64,000 nt of DNA from Aspergillus flavus (GCF_009017415.1 NC_092405.1:4464001-4528000), one strand, 5' to 3'; numbered from the stretch's first letter, positions 34,288 to 46,166 are shown. Notes: generated by a model not told the origin, from the sequence alone. Numbers and translations: made by a program.

Positions 34288-36442
34288 TACTCAAAAGTTT
34301 TAGCTTGATTGACTCAAGGCGTTGGGCATATAGACTGTTAGAATTGTATATCTGCTCTGGAAAGCAGCATAGAACTTATTGGCTTCTTTACATAGCTTTA
34401 CAACATATTGCATAGTGCGAATACCAGAGGAATTCCCAAAGAAAAAGGAGAAAGTGGTGGCCTGCTTGACTTGTTTGTCCGTAGCACACCACTGATCACA
34501 CTAAACCTTTTTAGTCTGAAGCGGTGATGAGGGCGGTGGATGCTTTCTGCTCGGTACTATCGAGGCCTCTCAGAAACATACGATAAGCACATACCTGGAT
34601 AAATTGTCAACCTCTTGAACGCATTTGTACCCCGCCTTGAGCAATGTATTTTCTCGTGTCAGAATCCCCGAGATCCTCCATAGTCCCACTTAGTGCAAGT
34701 CGCGATGGCACAGCCGCTCCGGAATCCACCAATACGACCCACCACGGAGGACATGGGATCAACGATCCACAGCCGAGTAGGCCAGTGATCATCTCGAATC
34801 TCAATGCACCAGAGCCCGGCCCATTGGCCGATTTCCTCGTGTGAAATATGCGTCCAATCACCTATTCTCAACAGCGCATTTTCCACGACATGCATGCGAC
34901 ACGCTTGGCAACGCACGGCCGCTCCAAACGGTTTCCCCGACAGGATGATTAAACTAAGCTGTACAAGTTCCAGGGGCAGAAGTACTGTTCGTTCATCCCG
35001 CAAGTCGGCCGACTCGGGACTGATGTTCGCACGGCTCAACTCAAGGCGTTTATCCATTGACATTGTCTTGAACATGCCGTTGAGGTTTGCAAGGGCTTTT
35101 GTTATGTAGCCCTGGAGCACAACATCCTATGACCTGAAGAGCATTTGACAATTGCAATCGCATCTAACCCGATCGGAGGAGTAGTCGTTTTGTGTACGCA
35201 CTCGGTATTGGTTAGATGCGTTTCAGCGCAAAGTAGTAACGTTGGAGGCTCGCATGAGGAACACAAGGAAGTAAATCATCCTGCCAGCAATAAAGGTGAT
35301 ATTAGACGCGCTCGATGGCTCCCTTACACTGTCAACAGCCATATAAGCCAAAGATACTCACTGAAGAGCTCACACGCTCTGCCTCGCGCAACTCGTGCCG
35401 CACACATAGAGGAGCTGGATGTCGGAGACCAGTGTTGGGTTGTACAATGAAATCTCAAGACTTACCACAAGATATTCTGGTTGATGCCTTGAAAGCACCC
35501 CAGACGCAAAGGATAAGGGAGGAGAAAATGTGCCATGTGAATCTATCAACTCACTCATCCGGAGATACTAGCATGACCCTTTTGAAAGGTGAGTTAGCCG
35601 CCAAGTACGAGGGCTTTGACGTTGCGAGGATGATCTATAGAACGTGTCCAGACCAAGGAGACGTGGTAACGCCCGTTATGTAGCAAGCGGACATAGTGGT
35701 ATATCCAATATTGTTCAGATGATGTTTAGGTCAGTGTTTGTTTTGCCATTCGAACAGGGAATCTGAGTCTTTCCACGTGACGACCATTAGGTCAATCCAT
35801 ATCGAACCTCTGTCTGCACATGCAAGAATTTATCCAATCTATCCACTTCGATCCTGCTCTGCAATCTCTGCTAATTATCTGAATTTTCAGCATCCGATCA
35901 CTGCAATCGAGATACAGGGGCATTATCGATCCTTGCTTCAGATCACCTGACCATAGTCAATATCACTATTTCAAATCACGACCGAACTTGCTCAACATCT
36001 TAACCGCCAAGGTCGATACGGTTAGTTAGCCTGGCATATTGTTTTGTCATCCAACTCTTGGCATGCTATAGCCGGACCCCGCATGCTGATTGTAGACATT
36101 GGCGCAGGCACAGCGGACCGAGTTCAGGAGCAAAAGCCTTCACGATTACCTTTAAGTTCTGACGAGTCGAAAGAGACCCACCAACATGCCCATTCTGTGA
36201 GTTATGCAGCTCTCATTAGCGCGACTGAATATAATGACGCCACGTAAGTTGTGGGGACTTGAGTTGAAACGAACCATACGCAGAGCATGAGATCATCCAC
36301 CCGCGCATAAGCGAAGTTTCCTCTTCTGAACACGCAAGTTGAGGGGCCTAGCTGCATTGCAGGTCAACTTAGACAAAGCTTAATATATCCGCTGTGTTTT
36401 ACCTCCTTGACCCCTGCGCAGGAATTGGAACCTGGTCTGGAA
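34288..36442. other. 2.2-kb region without a supported gene
   Basis: The longest frame is 34659-35120 on the minus strand (153 codons from a non-ATG opening). It contains protein-like text (LSLIILSGKPFGAAVRC, GDWTHISHEEIGQWAGLW) but no family I know, and could be a remnant of a decayed gene. A short plus-strand stretch near 36080 (MLIVDIGAGTADRVQ) loosely resembles an Hsp70 phosphate loop but has no continuation. Confidence 0.4.
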
Positions 36443-38055
36443 ATGCCAGAAGCTCCTCCACGACGCAGGAAACGCGGAAGGCGGTCTATGACGGGATGCC
36501 GGACCTGCCGGTAAGCAAAAGACCGACGCGTGGGTGAACCTCGGCTAATCTTTGGCGCAGCGCGCGCCGGATCAAATGCGATGAAGCGCCTACCAAATGC
36601 AACAACTGTACCTCCACAGGACTGAAGTGCGAAGGCTATGACTTGTGTCGCTTGCCCATTAAGAGGAAGAGCCCGCTGGGACGTATCCCAGAAGTGGAGC
36701 TGTGCCTGGCCTGGGTGCCGACCGCGGACGAGAGACGGTGCTTCTCCTACTTCCAATATCGTTCCATCCCAAGCCTGGCCGGATTCTTCGACTCCCAGTT
36801 ATGGCAGCAACTGGCTCTGCAGATGAGTCGCGCCGACCCCGCCGTTTACCATGCCGCCAATGCGCTAAGTGCTCTCCACGAAGACTCGGAGACGACCAAG
36901 CTGTTGCTGGTAGGCGAAAACCTCCGTCGGCCTCTACATCGGTTCGCGCTCGAACAGGCTAGCAGATCGTTTGCCCTCCTCAACCGACGATGCGCCTCTC
37001 AGGATCCCGAGCGTGTTGAAATTGTGCTGATATGTTGCCTGCTCTTTGTTCTCGCCGAATTGCTATTGGGACAGTATACCAGAGCTCTGCAGCACTTGCG
37101 AGGTGGTCTCCGAATACTAAAGGAGGCACAGAATACCCAGAAACAGTGTATCCCTCCTTGCGTTATCCAGGCCTTCCGACAGTTGGACGTCCAATCCGCG
37201 CATTTCGGGTCTGGCCCATTGCTATTTGCGAACGACGGGCTCAAGGAACTGTCCGACGAGGACTTCCGCCGCCCCCTGCACAGATTAGAAGATGTACGAC
37301 ACAATATGAGTTCCTTGCTCCATGCCGGTGTCCATTTTCTCGCCAATCGATGGCGGCTTTCCAGTACCGAGGTCCAGACCAATTACGGCAAGTTGTGCCT
37401 CAAGCAGCAGCGGATCCTGTCTCTATATACTCGTTTCCGCCACCAATTCGAGACATTTTACGATCGGTATTATCCCAGCCTGAGTTATAGGGCGCAACAG
37501 AGCGCGGATATTGTTCGACTACAATATCGTAGTCAGCTCGTCGCCGTTAAAACCTGTCTCATGAAGAAACCTGTGCCTAATGATTTGATCCCCGAATATG
37601 AGGCCCTACTATTAGCCCATGAGGCATACATGGCGAAGTTCTCGGAACGTCCGACCATTACATTGGATTTAGGAATTATTCCAGGGCTCCACACGGTTGC
37701 GGTGAACTGCCCGCGATATCCCCTCAGGCTGAGAGCAATCAAAGCCTTACTTGCCTGGCCTCATTATGAGGGCATCATTAGTTCGACCTTCGCAGCTTCC
37801 ATAGCCATCGTTTCTCTAAAAGCTGAGTTAGAAGCCAAAGACCAGAAAGGTACATCCTGTGTTATCGGTGAAGCTGAAGAGAAACTTGCTCGGTACCTAT
37901 TTGATACTGTGACGTCTACGCAGAACATCCCGAACTGGACAACCGTTCGCGCTTCTCGATTTTTAGAGCATTATAAGGAAACAAAACCATCTCCTGTCCC
38001 TGAAAGTAACCAGAAATCTGACACGCACCGGCAGAAGAAGTTGGTATATCGCTAG
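36443..38055 (+). CDS. Zn2Cys6 transcription factor (Fungal_trans_2 type)
   Basis: Two exons, join(36443..36510,36561..38055), 520 aa. The DNA-binding Zn2Cys6 cluster is split by the intron. The join gives GCRTCRARRIKCDEAPTKC then NNCTSTGLKC, i.e. C-x2-C-x6-C-x6-C-x2-C-x6-C at about residues 19-46, preceded by a basic arm RRRKRGRRS. The rest resembles the Fungal_trans_2 regulatory region (SIPSLAGFFDSQLWQQLALQ, VYHAANALSALHE, and the YTRALQHLRGGLRIL segment). The C-terminal 30 residues are polar and unstructured. It sits at the edge of the catabolic-type block, tail to tail with the broken CoA ligase, so it is a candidate local regulator. Target sites were not identified. Confidence 0.9.
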
Positions 38056-38111
38056 GAATGGACAAGGCAGACAGCGCATCTGCTGAAAGTAACATGGGTG
38101 GGCAGGTCCGC

Positions 38112-39961
38112 CTATAGCTTGGCCGTAGTGCCTTGCTTCAGCTCTTTCTGGGCCTGCTCGCGGAGCATCTTACGCAGAATCTTCCCTGTTTTTGGGGATG
38201 ACATCAATGAAAACTACCCCACCAGTGATCCGTTTGATCGGGGAGACCTTGCCCTCGATGAATTGCACAATGTCCTTCGCCGAAGCCACCTGACCGGGCT
38301 TGAGCACAACATAGGCACGGGGTCCCTCGTCGTTGTCGCTACGTCCAAGTTAACGCTCGCTACAACGACAGACAAGCCACAAAGAAAGAAGAAGGACTCA
38401 CGTGGTAATTCCGATCACAGCGGCATCTGCAATGGCTGCATGTTCCAGCAGTAAGGCTTCCAGCTCAGCAGGAGCAACCTGATTGCCCTTGACCTTGATC
38501 AACTCCTGTGTGGCAACCGTTAGTAACCTTCTATATTGGTCGAACATAGCACTCACCTTCAGCCGATCTACAACGTAGAACTTGCCATGGTCATCCACAA
38601 AAGCAACATCGCCCGTCTTGAGCCACCCATCTTCCGTCTTGGTTGCTTTTGTCGCCTCCGGATTCCGCCAGTATCCCTTCATGACGTTCTGGCCACGCAA
38701 CCACAGCTCTCCGCGTTGATTGCGCTCTAGGAGTTCAGTCACTCCGTCCTCAGCCATAATCTTAGCCTCGCAGTTGGCGTTCAGCTCTCCAACCGCAGCC
38801 GAGAATCCCTTCTCCCTGGGGTCCCAATTAACCATCGAACAGGTGGTTCTGTGACAGACATTCATGAGCATCTTCAACTGCACTAAGAACGAGGAAAAGG
38901 AACCTTACTCAGTCATTCCATAACCTTGCCTGATATTCACCTTTCCTGGAGGCCACAGAGCCTGCAACTGCTCAGAAACTTTCTTGCCTAATGGTGCGGC
39001 GCCACACCCTATATCCTCAACGCTACTGAGATCAAACTTCTTGACAGCCGGGTGCTTGGCCAAGGCAACAACAATTGGGGGCACGACAACATAGTCCGTA
39101 ATGCGATATTTCTGCGTGTACCCCAGCATCTGGATGAAGTTGAATTTAGGCATGATATAAATGGGCGTGTTCAGGGCCAAAGTGGCTGCAATCATAATCA
39201 TCTGGGCCATTGAATGGTACATCGGCAAGAAACAGAGACAGCGTTTGCGCGCCCGCTTGGCCTCATAATTGGATGAAGGCGCTCAATGTACGTGAACTGC
39301 TGCAGATTGGCAACGTAGTTCTTGTGGGTTATCTCGACGACTTTTGGCCGTCCCGTCATACCGCTGGAGTAGTTCAGCGCGAGGGTTTGATCGGCCAGCT
39401 CGGGTGTCGAGAGTTCGTCCCATGCAAATCCCTCGCCTTCTTCCGGAGATGCTACTAGCTCGCTCCAGTAACAACAGGCCTTTCGCCGACACCGTGGCCG
39501 TCGCACAGCGTGTTGTCGAACACGAATACCTTGTCTCGGCTCAAGTCAACTAGCCTGGCTGCCTCAATAGCCGTGTCTAGGCTGGCGCGCGCGCAGATAA
39601 TATACGTAGCACCGCTATCCTCTAGCTGGTAGGCCAGCTCACGCGGCACGGACATCGGGTTCGCGCCCGTGAAAATGCCCCCGGCCATGATGATCCCCAT
39701 GAACACCACGGGGAAGAATAGATCGTCGCCAGGGAACATCAGCACGCGGTCGCCCGGACGCAGACCCGACTTTCGTAGTCCAGCTGCAAACCGCTGGCTC
39801 CAGAGCCGCAAGTCATGGGTCGTGGAATAATGCGTGTCCAGGCGTTCGGCGTCCAAGGAACATCTGTCGGTCTTGGATAGTGGTGCGGTGGGTGAGATCA
39901 GTAGGATCGATGCCAGGTGGGTGTCGTGGACATCGACCCGCCAGCGGGATTTGTACGGCAT
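38112..39961 (-). pseudogene. 4-coumarate:CoA-ligase-like adenylate-forming enzyme, frame-broken
   Basis: ATG at 39961; the original stop (TAG) is at 38112-38114. Three GT-AG introns are intact (38849-38908, 38506-38556, 38339-38401). The enzyme is clearly recognisable: P-loop NYSSGMTGRPKVVEITH, MPMYHSMAQ, QGYGMTE (completed by a splice), GELWLRGQNVMKGYWRNPEAT, GWLKTGDVAF, VDRLKELIKVKGNQVAPAELE, and the C-terminal lysine motif GKILRK. Three breaks are seen: near 39465-39478 (before YWSEL), near 39261-39275 (after LHP), and near 38181-38196 (just before GKILRK). Each needs a change of frame and none fits an intron. The simplest reading is small deletions. Family role: activation of aromatic or aliphatic acids to CoA thioesters, often peroxisomal. 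The visible end, AKL, would be a PTS1-like signal. Confidence 0.75.
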
Positions 39962-41065
39962 GGTTAATTTGACTTAGTATGACGGAAAGATAGATGTATG
40001 GAACAAGGAGGGTCCGTTGGGTGTAGGCAGTGGTTTAAATACGTGTCTCCCGTAGGGGTGTAACATTTTCTTTGTCCTTCCTACAGGGGTGTGAGGTTAT
40101 TTTAATGCCGATGGCTGTCTATATTGTACCCTATTAAGTAATATCTGGTGATACATACGTGGCCAAGATATGGGGGCCACGATTTGTATTGAGAAGCTTA
40201 GAGCCTCATAGTTTATAACCAATAAATAATTAGTGTCATGAGGTCGCGAGTGGAGGAAGATGAGCGTAGACCCCAACATGGTACAACTGTAAACCTCGCC
40301 AGAGCTAGAAAAAGAGCAATGTATCCAGAAGAAAGCCAAGACCCCAACAAACACTACCCTCTTGGTTCTTTCGTAATTGGACCTAAGCATGCCTTAGTTA
40401 CGCAGGTTGCCATAAGCACTAGTCACATCACATATCCCTGTCTAATATATATAAGGGATAGGGGTGTGAAATAGTTTGATATTCAAGAAAGATTGATCAC
40501 GCAGATGCCTAAGGCCTATACTCAGTTCCTTAACGTATAGATCCCATATATAGCTTTGCATAGAATCCCCTTCGTATTGCTCTACTACACTCCGAAGGCT
40601 CACCGCCAGCTAGATCACATATGCCGATCGAACCCTTACGATACAATTTGAATTATAGGCTACGATATAGCAATGGAGAAGCTAGGCAAAAGTCACATAT
40701 CTCAATACATCTTACAACACCGTCATCCCGAAAGAGATAATTCTGTGCTCACCGTGACTTTTTTAGCCACCAGAGCAAGATGGCGGTTGGATCGCGATCT
40801 TCGTGTTGGCGGGGTAGGCATAGTAGCGTCATTTACCTAGGAGGCTAAATGATAGGGTCAGCTCGCTCTGCATAAACGACATATATACTGTTCACCAGGG
40901 CTTGACACATATCCATGCAGTCTCATGCATCGCAATCACACCGCTACATTCTTTTCTTCATTTCCTCTCCCACAAAGGATCTGACTATCGTCCATCATCC
41001 GCTGTAACATTCAACTTATCCACCCACCAAATCCTACAATACACCTGTCTAAAGTAACAGTCACC
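39962..41065. other. 1.1-kb divergent intergenic region
   Basis: Shared upstream region of the CoA-ligase-like pseudogene (minus) and the FAD oxidase gene (plus). No coding region, RNA or repeat recognised. Confidence 0.5.
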
Positions 41066-42322
41066 ATGACTCAATCAACATCATTTCACCTCACCAGCTA
41101 CCTTTCTGCTGGCCCGGATCCATTCCACAAACCGACTCCCAACGCCCCGCACATCCTCGTCATCGGTGCCGGAGTCACCGGTCTAACAAATGCCTGGCAT
41201 CTTCTCGATGCCGGCTATAAAGTCACCATTGTATCGAAGGAATGGGCCAGCTATGGACGCACCCAGCGTCTAACCTCGCAAATTGCCGGCGCATTATGGG
41301 AGCTTCCGCCCACGCAATGCGGCGGAGTGAGACTGACCGACCAAGAGCTGACCGAAGCGGATCTGAAGACCGCGCAGAGATGGGCGCTGGAGAGTTATGC
41401 CATCTATGCGAAGCTGGCGGCGAATACGGAGCTAGCGAGAGCGTTTGGGGTGCGAATGCCATTGTGTGCTTCGTTCCACACGTATCATGTCAAGGATGAT
41501 GAACCGACGCATGCCAAAATGGAGGTTGCGCGGAAGCTGGCCCCGGGACGGTTTCACTGGGGCATGGAGCTGGCGGGGAAGTACGGGGTAGATGTCAGCT
41601 CGAATGGGGGTATGAAGGATGCGTATGAGCATCCTGCACCGGTGATCGATACGGACGTCGCCATGGCGTTCCTGATGCGGCTTGTTAGGAGTAAAGGGGC
41701 GAGGATGCAGACAGATAGCATTGTGGGGGATCTGCGTGACCAGGAATCGCACCTGTTGAGAATGTATCGTGCCGATGCGATCGTGAATGCGACCGGACTG
41801 GGAGCTCGAGAGACTGCCTCGGACCTGGGGGTCCATTCGTTACGAGGAGGTATCTTGCGAGTCATCAATGATGGATCGGATTTTCCGAAGATTGAGAGCT
41901 CCATTATCGTGGCGGCGGATGAGGACGCCGAGGGGAAATATATAGATATTGCATTCGTTGTGCCACGGAGTGACAATATATTGGTTTTGGGGTCCATTGA
42001 GCAAGCCCATGAGATGGATCTCGATCTCACGCCCGACTCGCCGGTGATCAAGGCGATGCGCAAGCGATGCGAAGACCTGGTACCTGTTCTGAAGAATGCA
42101 CGACTAGATCCTCAATATCCATTCGCACAAGGACTGCGACCCTATAGAAACTCAAAAATTCGGGTCGAGCGCGAGGGAAGAAAGACTCTGGGTGGACAGG
42201 ATAGTCGAATCATTCATTGCTATGGCCACGGTGGCGCAGGATGGTTGCTTGCTTTTGGGACCAGCAAGGCGTGTATGGAGCTGGTGGAGGGTGTAGTGAG
42301 GAAGCCTTCTTCTCGTCTTTAG
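41066..42322 (+). CDS. D-amino-acid-oxidase-like FAD oxidoreductase (DAO family)
   Basis: Single exon, 418 aa, ATG at 41066. FAD-binding Rossmann motif GAGVTGL at 34-40 (HILVIGAGVTGLTNAWHLLDAG). The late GLRPYRNSKIRVE carries the substrate-carboxylate Arg of D-amino-acid oxidases. The closing HCYGHGGAGW is the second FAD-contact motif. The middle (IVNATGLGARETASDLGV) is typical. It is longer than classic D-amino-acid oxidase (about 345-370 aa) because of an insertion around 90-190. Family role: flavin-dependent oxidation of D-amino acids or related amines to imino acids plus H2O2. The C-terminus ends KPSSRL: the last three residues (SRL) match the PTS1 consensus, so peroxisomal location is likely. 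It converges on the FAD monooxygenase gene. Confidence 0.9.
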   Translation: MTQSTSFHLTSYLSAGPDPFHKPTPNAPHILVIGAGVTGLTNAWHLLDAGYKVTIVSKEWASYGRTQRLTSQIAGALWELPPTQCGGVRLTDQELTEADLKTAQRWALESYAIYAKLAANTELARAFGVRMPLCASFHTYHVKDDEPTHAKMEVARKLAPGRFHWGMELAGKYGVDVSSNGGMKDAYEHPAPVIDTDVAMAFLMRLVRSKGARMQTDSIVGDLRDQESHLLRMYRADAIVNATGLGARETASDLGVHSLRGGILRVINDGSDFPKIESSIIVAADEDAEGKYIDIAFVVPRSDNILVLGSIEQAHEMDLDLTPDSPVIKAMRKRCEDLVPVLKNARLDPQYPFAQGLRPYRNSKIRVEREGRKTLGGQDSRIIHCYGHGGAGWLLAFGTSKACMELVEGVVRKPSSRL

Positions 42323-42554
42323 TCTATTATGTTGGGATGGAAATACCTACGATACCAGTATATTGATTATTTGAACTAAACAAAACTACAAAATTCTAGC
42401 ATTTCCTGTCGTACAAGGTGAATGCTTCTTGCTTTTCATCGGCTTAGATTCCAACGGCATTATGGCTTCGGTATATGTCTATATATAATAAACTTCATCA
42501 GGATCCTTAGTCTGAAAGTCACATCTACGACAACCAGATTGCTCCCTCCTCTCT

Positions 42555-44201
42555 TTAAAGAGATGATTCAAGATGTAGTGGCCTCATGTTCTCTGACCAT
42601 GTTGCTAAAGCGTGTTCTTCCGCATCCCATCCCCACAACAGCTTCTGAGTTTCCGCATCAGCCCATTTATCCGGGTTGGCTGCACTGCTCCTGCTCGCAA
42701 GGAACTGTTTATCGCGAGCCTCTTGTTCGGGACCATCGGGAAGATGCAAAATAGTACGGTTGGCCATTCCCGATTGCTGGATCGCCTCTGCGCGTGGTTT
42801 ACGAGACATCTCATAGGCACGGAGAGCCTCAGGAATGGCATGCCGAGAGGGTATAATAGATAGGAGAATAGCCAAGGCGGCCGCATCCTCAACAGCCTGA
42901 GCGGCACCTTGCGCAACATATGGTCTGGCTCCAGGTTAGCTTCCACGGTCCTTGCTGAACAACTTCAGCAGAGAAGGGACGGGCGCTCCAAGACTTACAG
43001 CATCGGATGACAGGCATCCCCAAGGAGGGCGATATGGCCTTTCGTCCACAAATTTAGGCTTGGGTAACTGCACAGCTTCCACTCTAGGACCTCATCCTCT
43101 TTGACGAGATCGAGGAGCTTCAGCAACCTTGGGTCCCACCCATGATATTGACGCAACATAGTCTGCTTGGACGCCGTCGTAGTCCAAGACTCTTCCGCTT
43201 CATGGTCGTCAGGATGCAGTAAGACAATATTAAGCAGGTCATGGTTGCGCACGGGATACGCGATAACATGACGATGGGGTCCAATCCAACGGGTAGCGCT
43301 GGGACTATCCAGCAAGGCTTTCAACTCCGGGTCTTGCTCCATCACTTCTCGTGATAGCATGATGCGATAAGCTGCATCTCCTGTTGGAATAGGCTGCATT
43401 GCCAGTGACCCTAGCATCTCTCCGCGGAGCACCGATTTGATCCCGTCGGCTGCCACCACCACATCGCCCGTTACCACCGTGCCATCCATGAGCGCGACGG
43501 CAGCTGGGTGGTAGGACTTGATGCCGGTGACACGGGAGTTTACCTTCAGCCGAACATTCTCAAGCGCCAGAGCCTTGGTGATGAGCGCGTTGTGCAGATC
43601 TGCACGATGTACCACAGTCTGCTGCCCGTAAGCCTTGTTAACCGGCATTGTGCTTAGGACGGCACCATCCTCCCAGCGGCGAATAGTGATGCTCTCAAGT
43701 GCGATGTCCTTGGCATGTACCATGGAAGATACTCCCCATCCTAGGGAAAGGTTTAGCCCCATGATGTACTCGAGATACCTGCACGGAAAGGACTTACGAT
43801 CAAAAAGGCGTAGCATATTAGGCGATGCTTGAATTCCGGCACCAACTTCCATCAACTAGAAGCCCCATGACGTTGATGATTAGTTCTATCACCAACATGT
43901 TCTGATCAGGTCATCAGCTGCAGCGAGGGGTACGCACTTTTGGGGCCGATTCCAGGATAGTAACATGGTGACCGCGCAATCCTAGTGCTAGTGCTGCCGC
44001 CATACCACCAATCCCTAGATTTATATCAGAAGACATCTGGCTATGAGATTTGAGGCGACGCACCGGCTCTGGGTTTCGCGTAACATATATGTCAATCCAA
44101 GGACTAGAATCAAGGGAGAAGAGGGTATCTTACCCAACAATGACAACTTCAAGAGTTGTCTTCGCTTGAGGTACAATCATGGCGCCAATCGAAGGAGTCA
44201 T
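42555..44201 (-). CDS. FAD-dependent aromatic hydroxylase-like monooxygenase, N-terminal frame doubtful
   Basis: Five exons: about 44134-44201, 43938-44014, 43798-43855, 42999-43740 and 42555-42924 (minus strand), roughly 438 aa. Salicylate-hydroxylase-like marks are GGMAAALALGLRGHHVTILES, EVGAGIQASPNMLRLFDR, an ADGIKSVLR DG-type motif, and GDACHPML joined by splicing to PYVAQGAAQAVEDAAAL. Family role: NAD(P)H- and FAD-dependent hydroxylation of an aromatic ring. The 57-nt intron at 43741-43797 is stop-free and in frame, so it is easy to miss. The exon 1/2 join is a problem. With the only good sites (GTAAGA at 44133, CTAG at 44015) the GxGxxG motif is short and the frame is off by one base; the intron would also be 119 nt. 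So the gene may be damaged or spliced unusually. Confidence 0.72.
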
Positions 44202-45199
44202 AGACTAATGATGAAAACTGTTAACACAGACCTCGCAGATTGAAGGAAGAATTGTTACAGGGTAATAGATCGTCTACATGCTACGAATTCATGCACGCGG
44301 AAAAGAATCCTATATATTAAATACTGACACCCTTAGTTGATTCCACAAACGCTCTTCCTAGCAGCATTTGTTTCCTATTCCTTTTTTCTTTTTCATTTTC
44401 TTTTCCTTGGATCTTTCGCCTCTCAGTTTTGATACCATCGGCATTTCTCACTCCCGGAGCTGTAGTTGGTAGTAGCCGCAAAGGATGTCTAGCGTCGACT
44501 AGGCCGAGATAGCTGGATCTATTGACAAAAGTCTACTCTTCGACGATGAGAACACGGCAACTGCCGAGAGATTCCATATTTTTAGCCTGACGTTATTGGA
44601 CGGTTAAGCGATATTACTTAGGGACGGCTCGTGGACGGACCAGCAAAGGAGGGCCCACCAGCTAAAGCCTAATTACTTTGGCAGGCAGCTGAAACAAATG
44701 AGTCGGTCTAACTACCTACTACTATTATAGGTATAGGTGTATATGCAGTCAAGTATTAGCGTATAATCTTTCCTGGATGTCCGATTGGCTGTGCTTCTAT
44801 CTCTCATCATCACCAATATGAGGCTAATGGAAGTCCGCAAATATAGACAGTGGTGCTGAACGGCCGCCAAGTCTCGATACTTCATACGACCTCTATTCTC
44901 GGCAAATGTTCAAGGCCCAGGGATCAGATTTGCCGGAATATCGACCGTGAGTCTTGAGGTCTCCCGCCCAGCAGCTAACTAACGAGACGGACTATGTCTA
45001 GTCCATCGACAAATGCATCTTATCCTGCCATCCTGATCCTTCCAAGTGATCGGAATGAAAGGACGGAGCTACCTCTACTTCGGTGAACCGTAAAGTATTT
45101 AAGCGGTCTCGTCGGAAGGGTGTAGTCAATGACAAAGAGAAGGTACCCAGACCCTTGCGAGCGATCCCAGATATCTGAGTTTGCCCTTCTGTTCTCGCG
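44202..45199. other. 1.0-kb divergent intergenic region
   Basis: Upstream region shared by the monooxygenase gene (minus) and the cupin gene (plus). An AT-rich TATATATTAA word lies at 44311-44320, about 110 nt before the monooxygenase start, and could serve as its TATA element. No coding region seen. Confidence 0.45.
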
Positions 45200-46166
45200 A
45201 TGCCTCCCCTGATCCCATACCATGTCTCTGCCGGGAGCAATCCCGTTGTCAAGTGGGTTATTGCTTTGCTTCCTCTCACCACCCTCTTCAGTAGGTTTTT
45301 GAGACGTGCATTAACCTATCACCTGTCAGGTTCGGAGGTGCCCTTGTTACCGAATTCCTGGAACCCCCGCCGGGTCGATGCTTCTGCTTCCGTCAACGGT
45401 ACGCCCTGAAGCCTCCCATCGACGAAGGGGACCCAGACTATGAGCGGATCAATGAGGCGCTGAATCACCCCTCGGGCCCTCCCGTGCACTTCCACCCCTT
45501 CCAAAACGAGTATTTCCGCGTTGAACAAGGACGCATGTGCCTCGAAGTCGACGGCCAGACTCGCATCCTGACGCCCGAAGACGGGGAGGTGCAGGGCCGG
45601 GCCGGGTGCATCCACCGGTTCTACGTCGCCCCCGACAGCACCGAAGACATGGTAATTATCCTCAGTGCCTCCGATCCCGGTATGGACTATCAACTCGATC
45701 GAGTGTTCTTCGAGAATTGGTATGGCTTGTGGCATGATTACCTGGTGCACGAGGGCAAGATGGATTTCATCCAATTGCTCTGCGTATGTTACTGCTCTTC
45801 CTTCCTCGAACCAATAGAGCGCTAACGAGTCTGGGTGAATAGACATATGACGCCGGGGATGCATATCTCCTGCCCCCAGCCTGGTTACCGGACTGGCTGC
45901 GGAAGAAGATCGGGTACTGGGGCGGAATCATTGTGGGGCGTTGGATTGGGGGTCTACTCGGCTACCGACCGTTCTTCAAGGAGTATACCACGGACTGGGA
46001 GTACGCCGTGAAGAAGATGGAGTCATCTTTCTTCACACGACGGCTGGTGGGGCGCTCGTTTTCCTCGGCGCTAAGTTGGGCGCAGTTGGAGGACTGCGCG
46101 CGTGCGTGGGGGGATGGAGGCGGTACAGATCGATTCGTCAAACCTCACGACAAGTTACTTGACTAG
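45200..46166 (+). CDS. cupin-domain protein with hydrophobic segments
   Basis: Probable three exons, join(45200..45294,45330..45783,45843..46166), 290 aa. The cupin core is in exon 2: [20 protein letters not shown], then [11 protein letters not shown] (metal-binding His/Glu pattern HxH...E...H). A hydrophobic stretch near the N-terminus ([15 protein letters not shown]) and Trp/Gly-rich segments in exon 3 ([17 protein letters not shown]) suggest membrane association. The second intron (GTATGT...ATAG, 59 nt) is convincing. The first would be only 35 nt with a poor donor (GTTTTT), yet it restores the phase and a natural [15 protein letters not shown] sequence. Role uncertain: cupins include dioxygenases, isomerases and binding proteins. 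Neighbouring FAD enzymes suggest a part in aromatic breakdown. Confidence 0.72.

Noticed and set aside
34659..35120. 153-codon minus-strand frame in the gap after GH76
   Set aside because: No ATG-supported start and no known family. Mentioned in the gap entry, but not strong enough to call a gene.
36084..36245. MLIVDIGAGTADRVQ stretch resembling an Hsp70 phosphate loop
   Set aside because: Only about 15 residues fit and there is no continuation in any frame or by splicing.
39422..39480. A 38-nt intron (GTGTCG...GCTAG) to explain the first break in the CoA-ligase gene
   Set aside because: Too short, and it would delete the conserved YWSEL segment that is readable in the next frame. A small deletion fits better.
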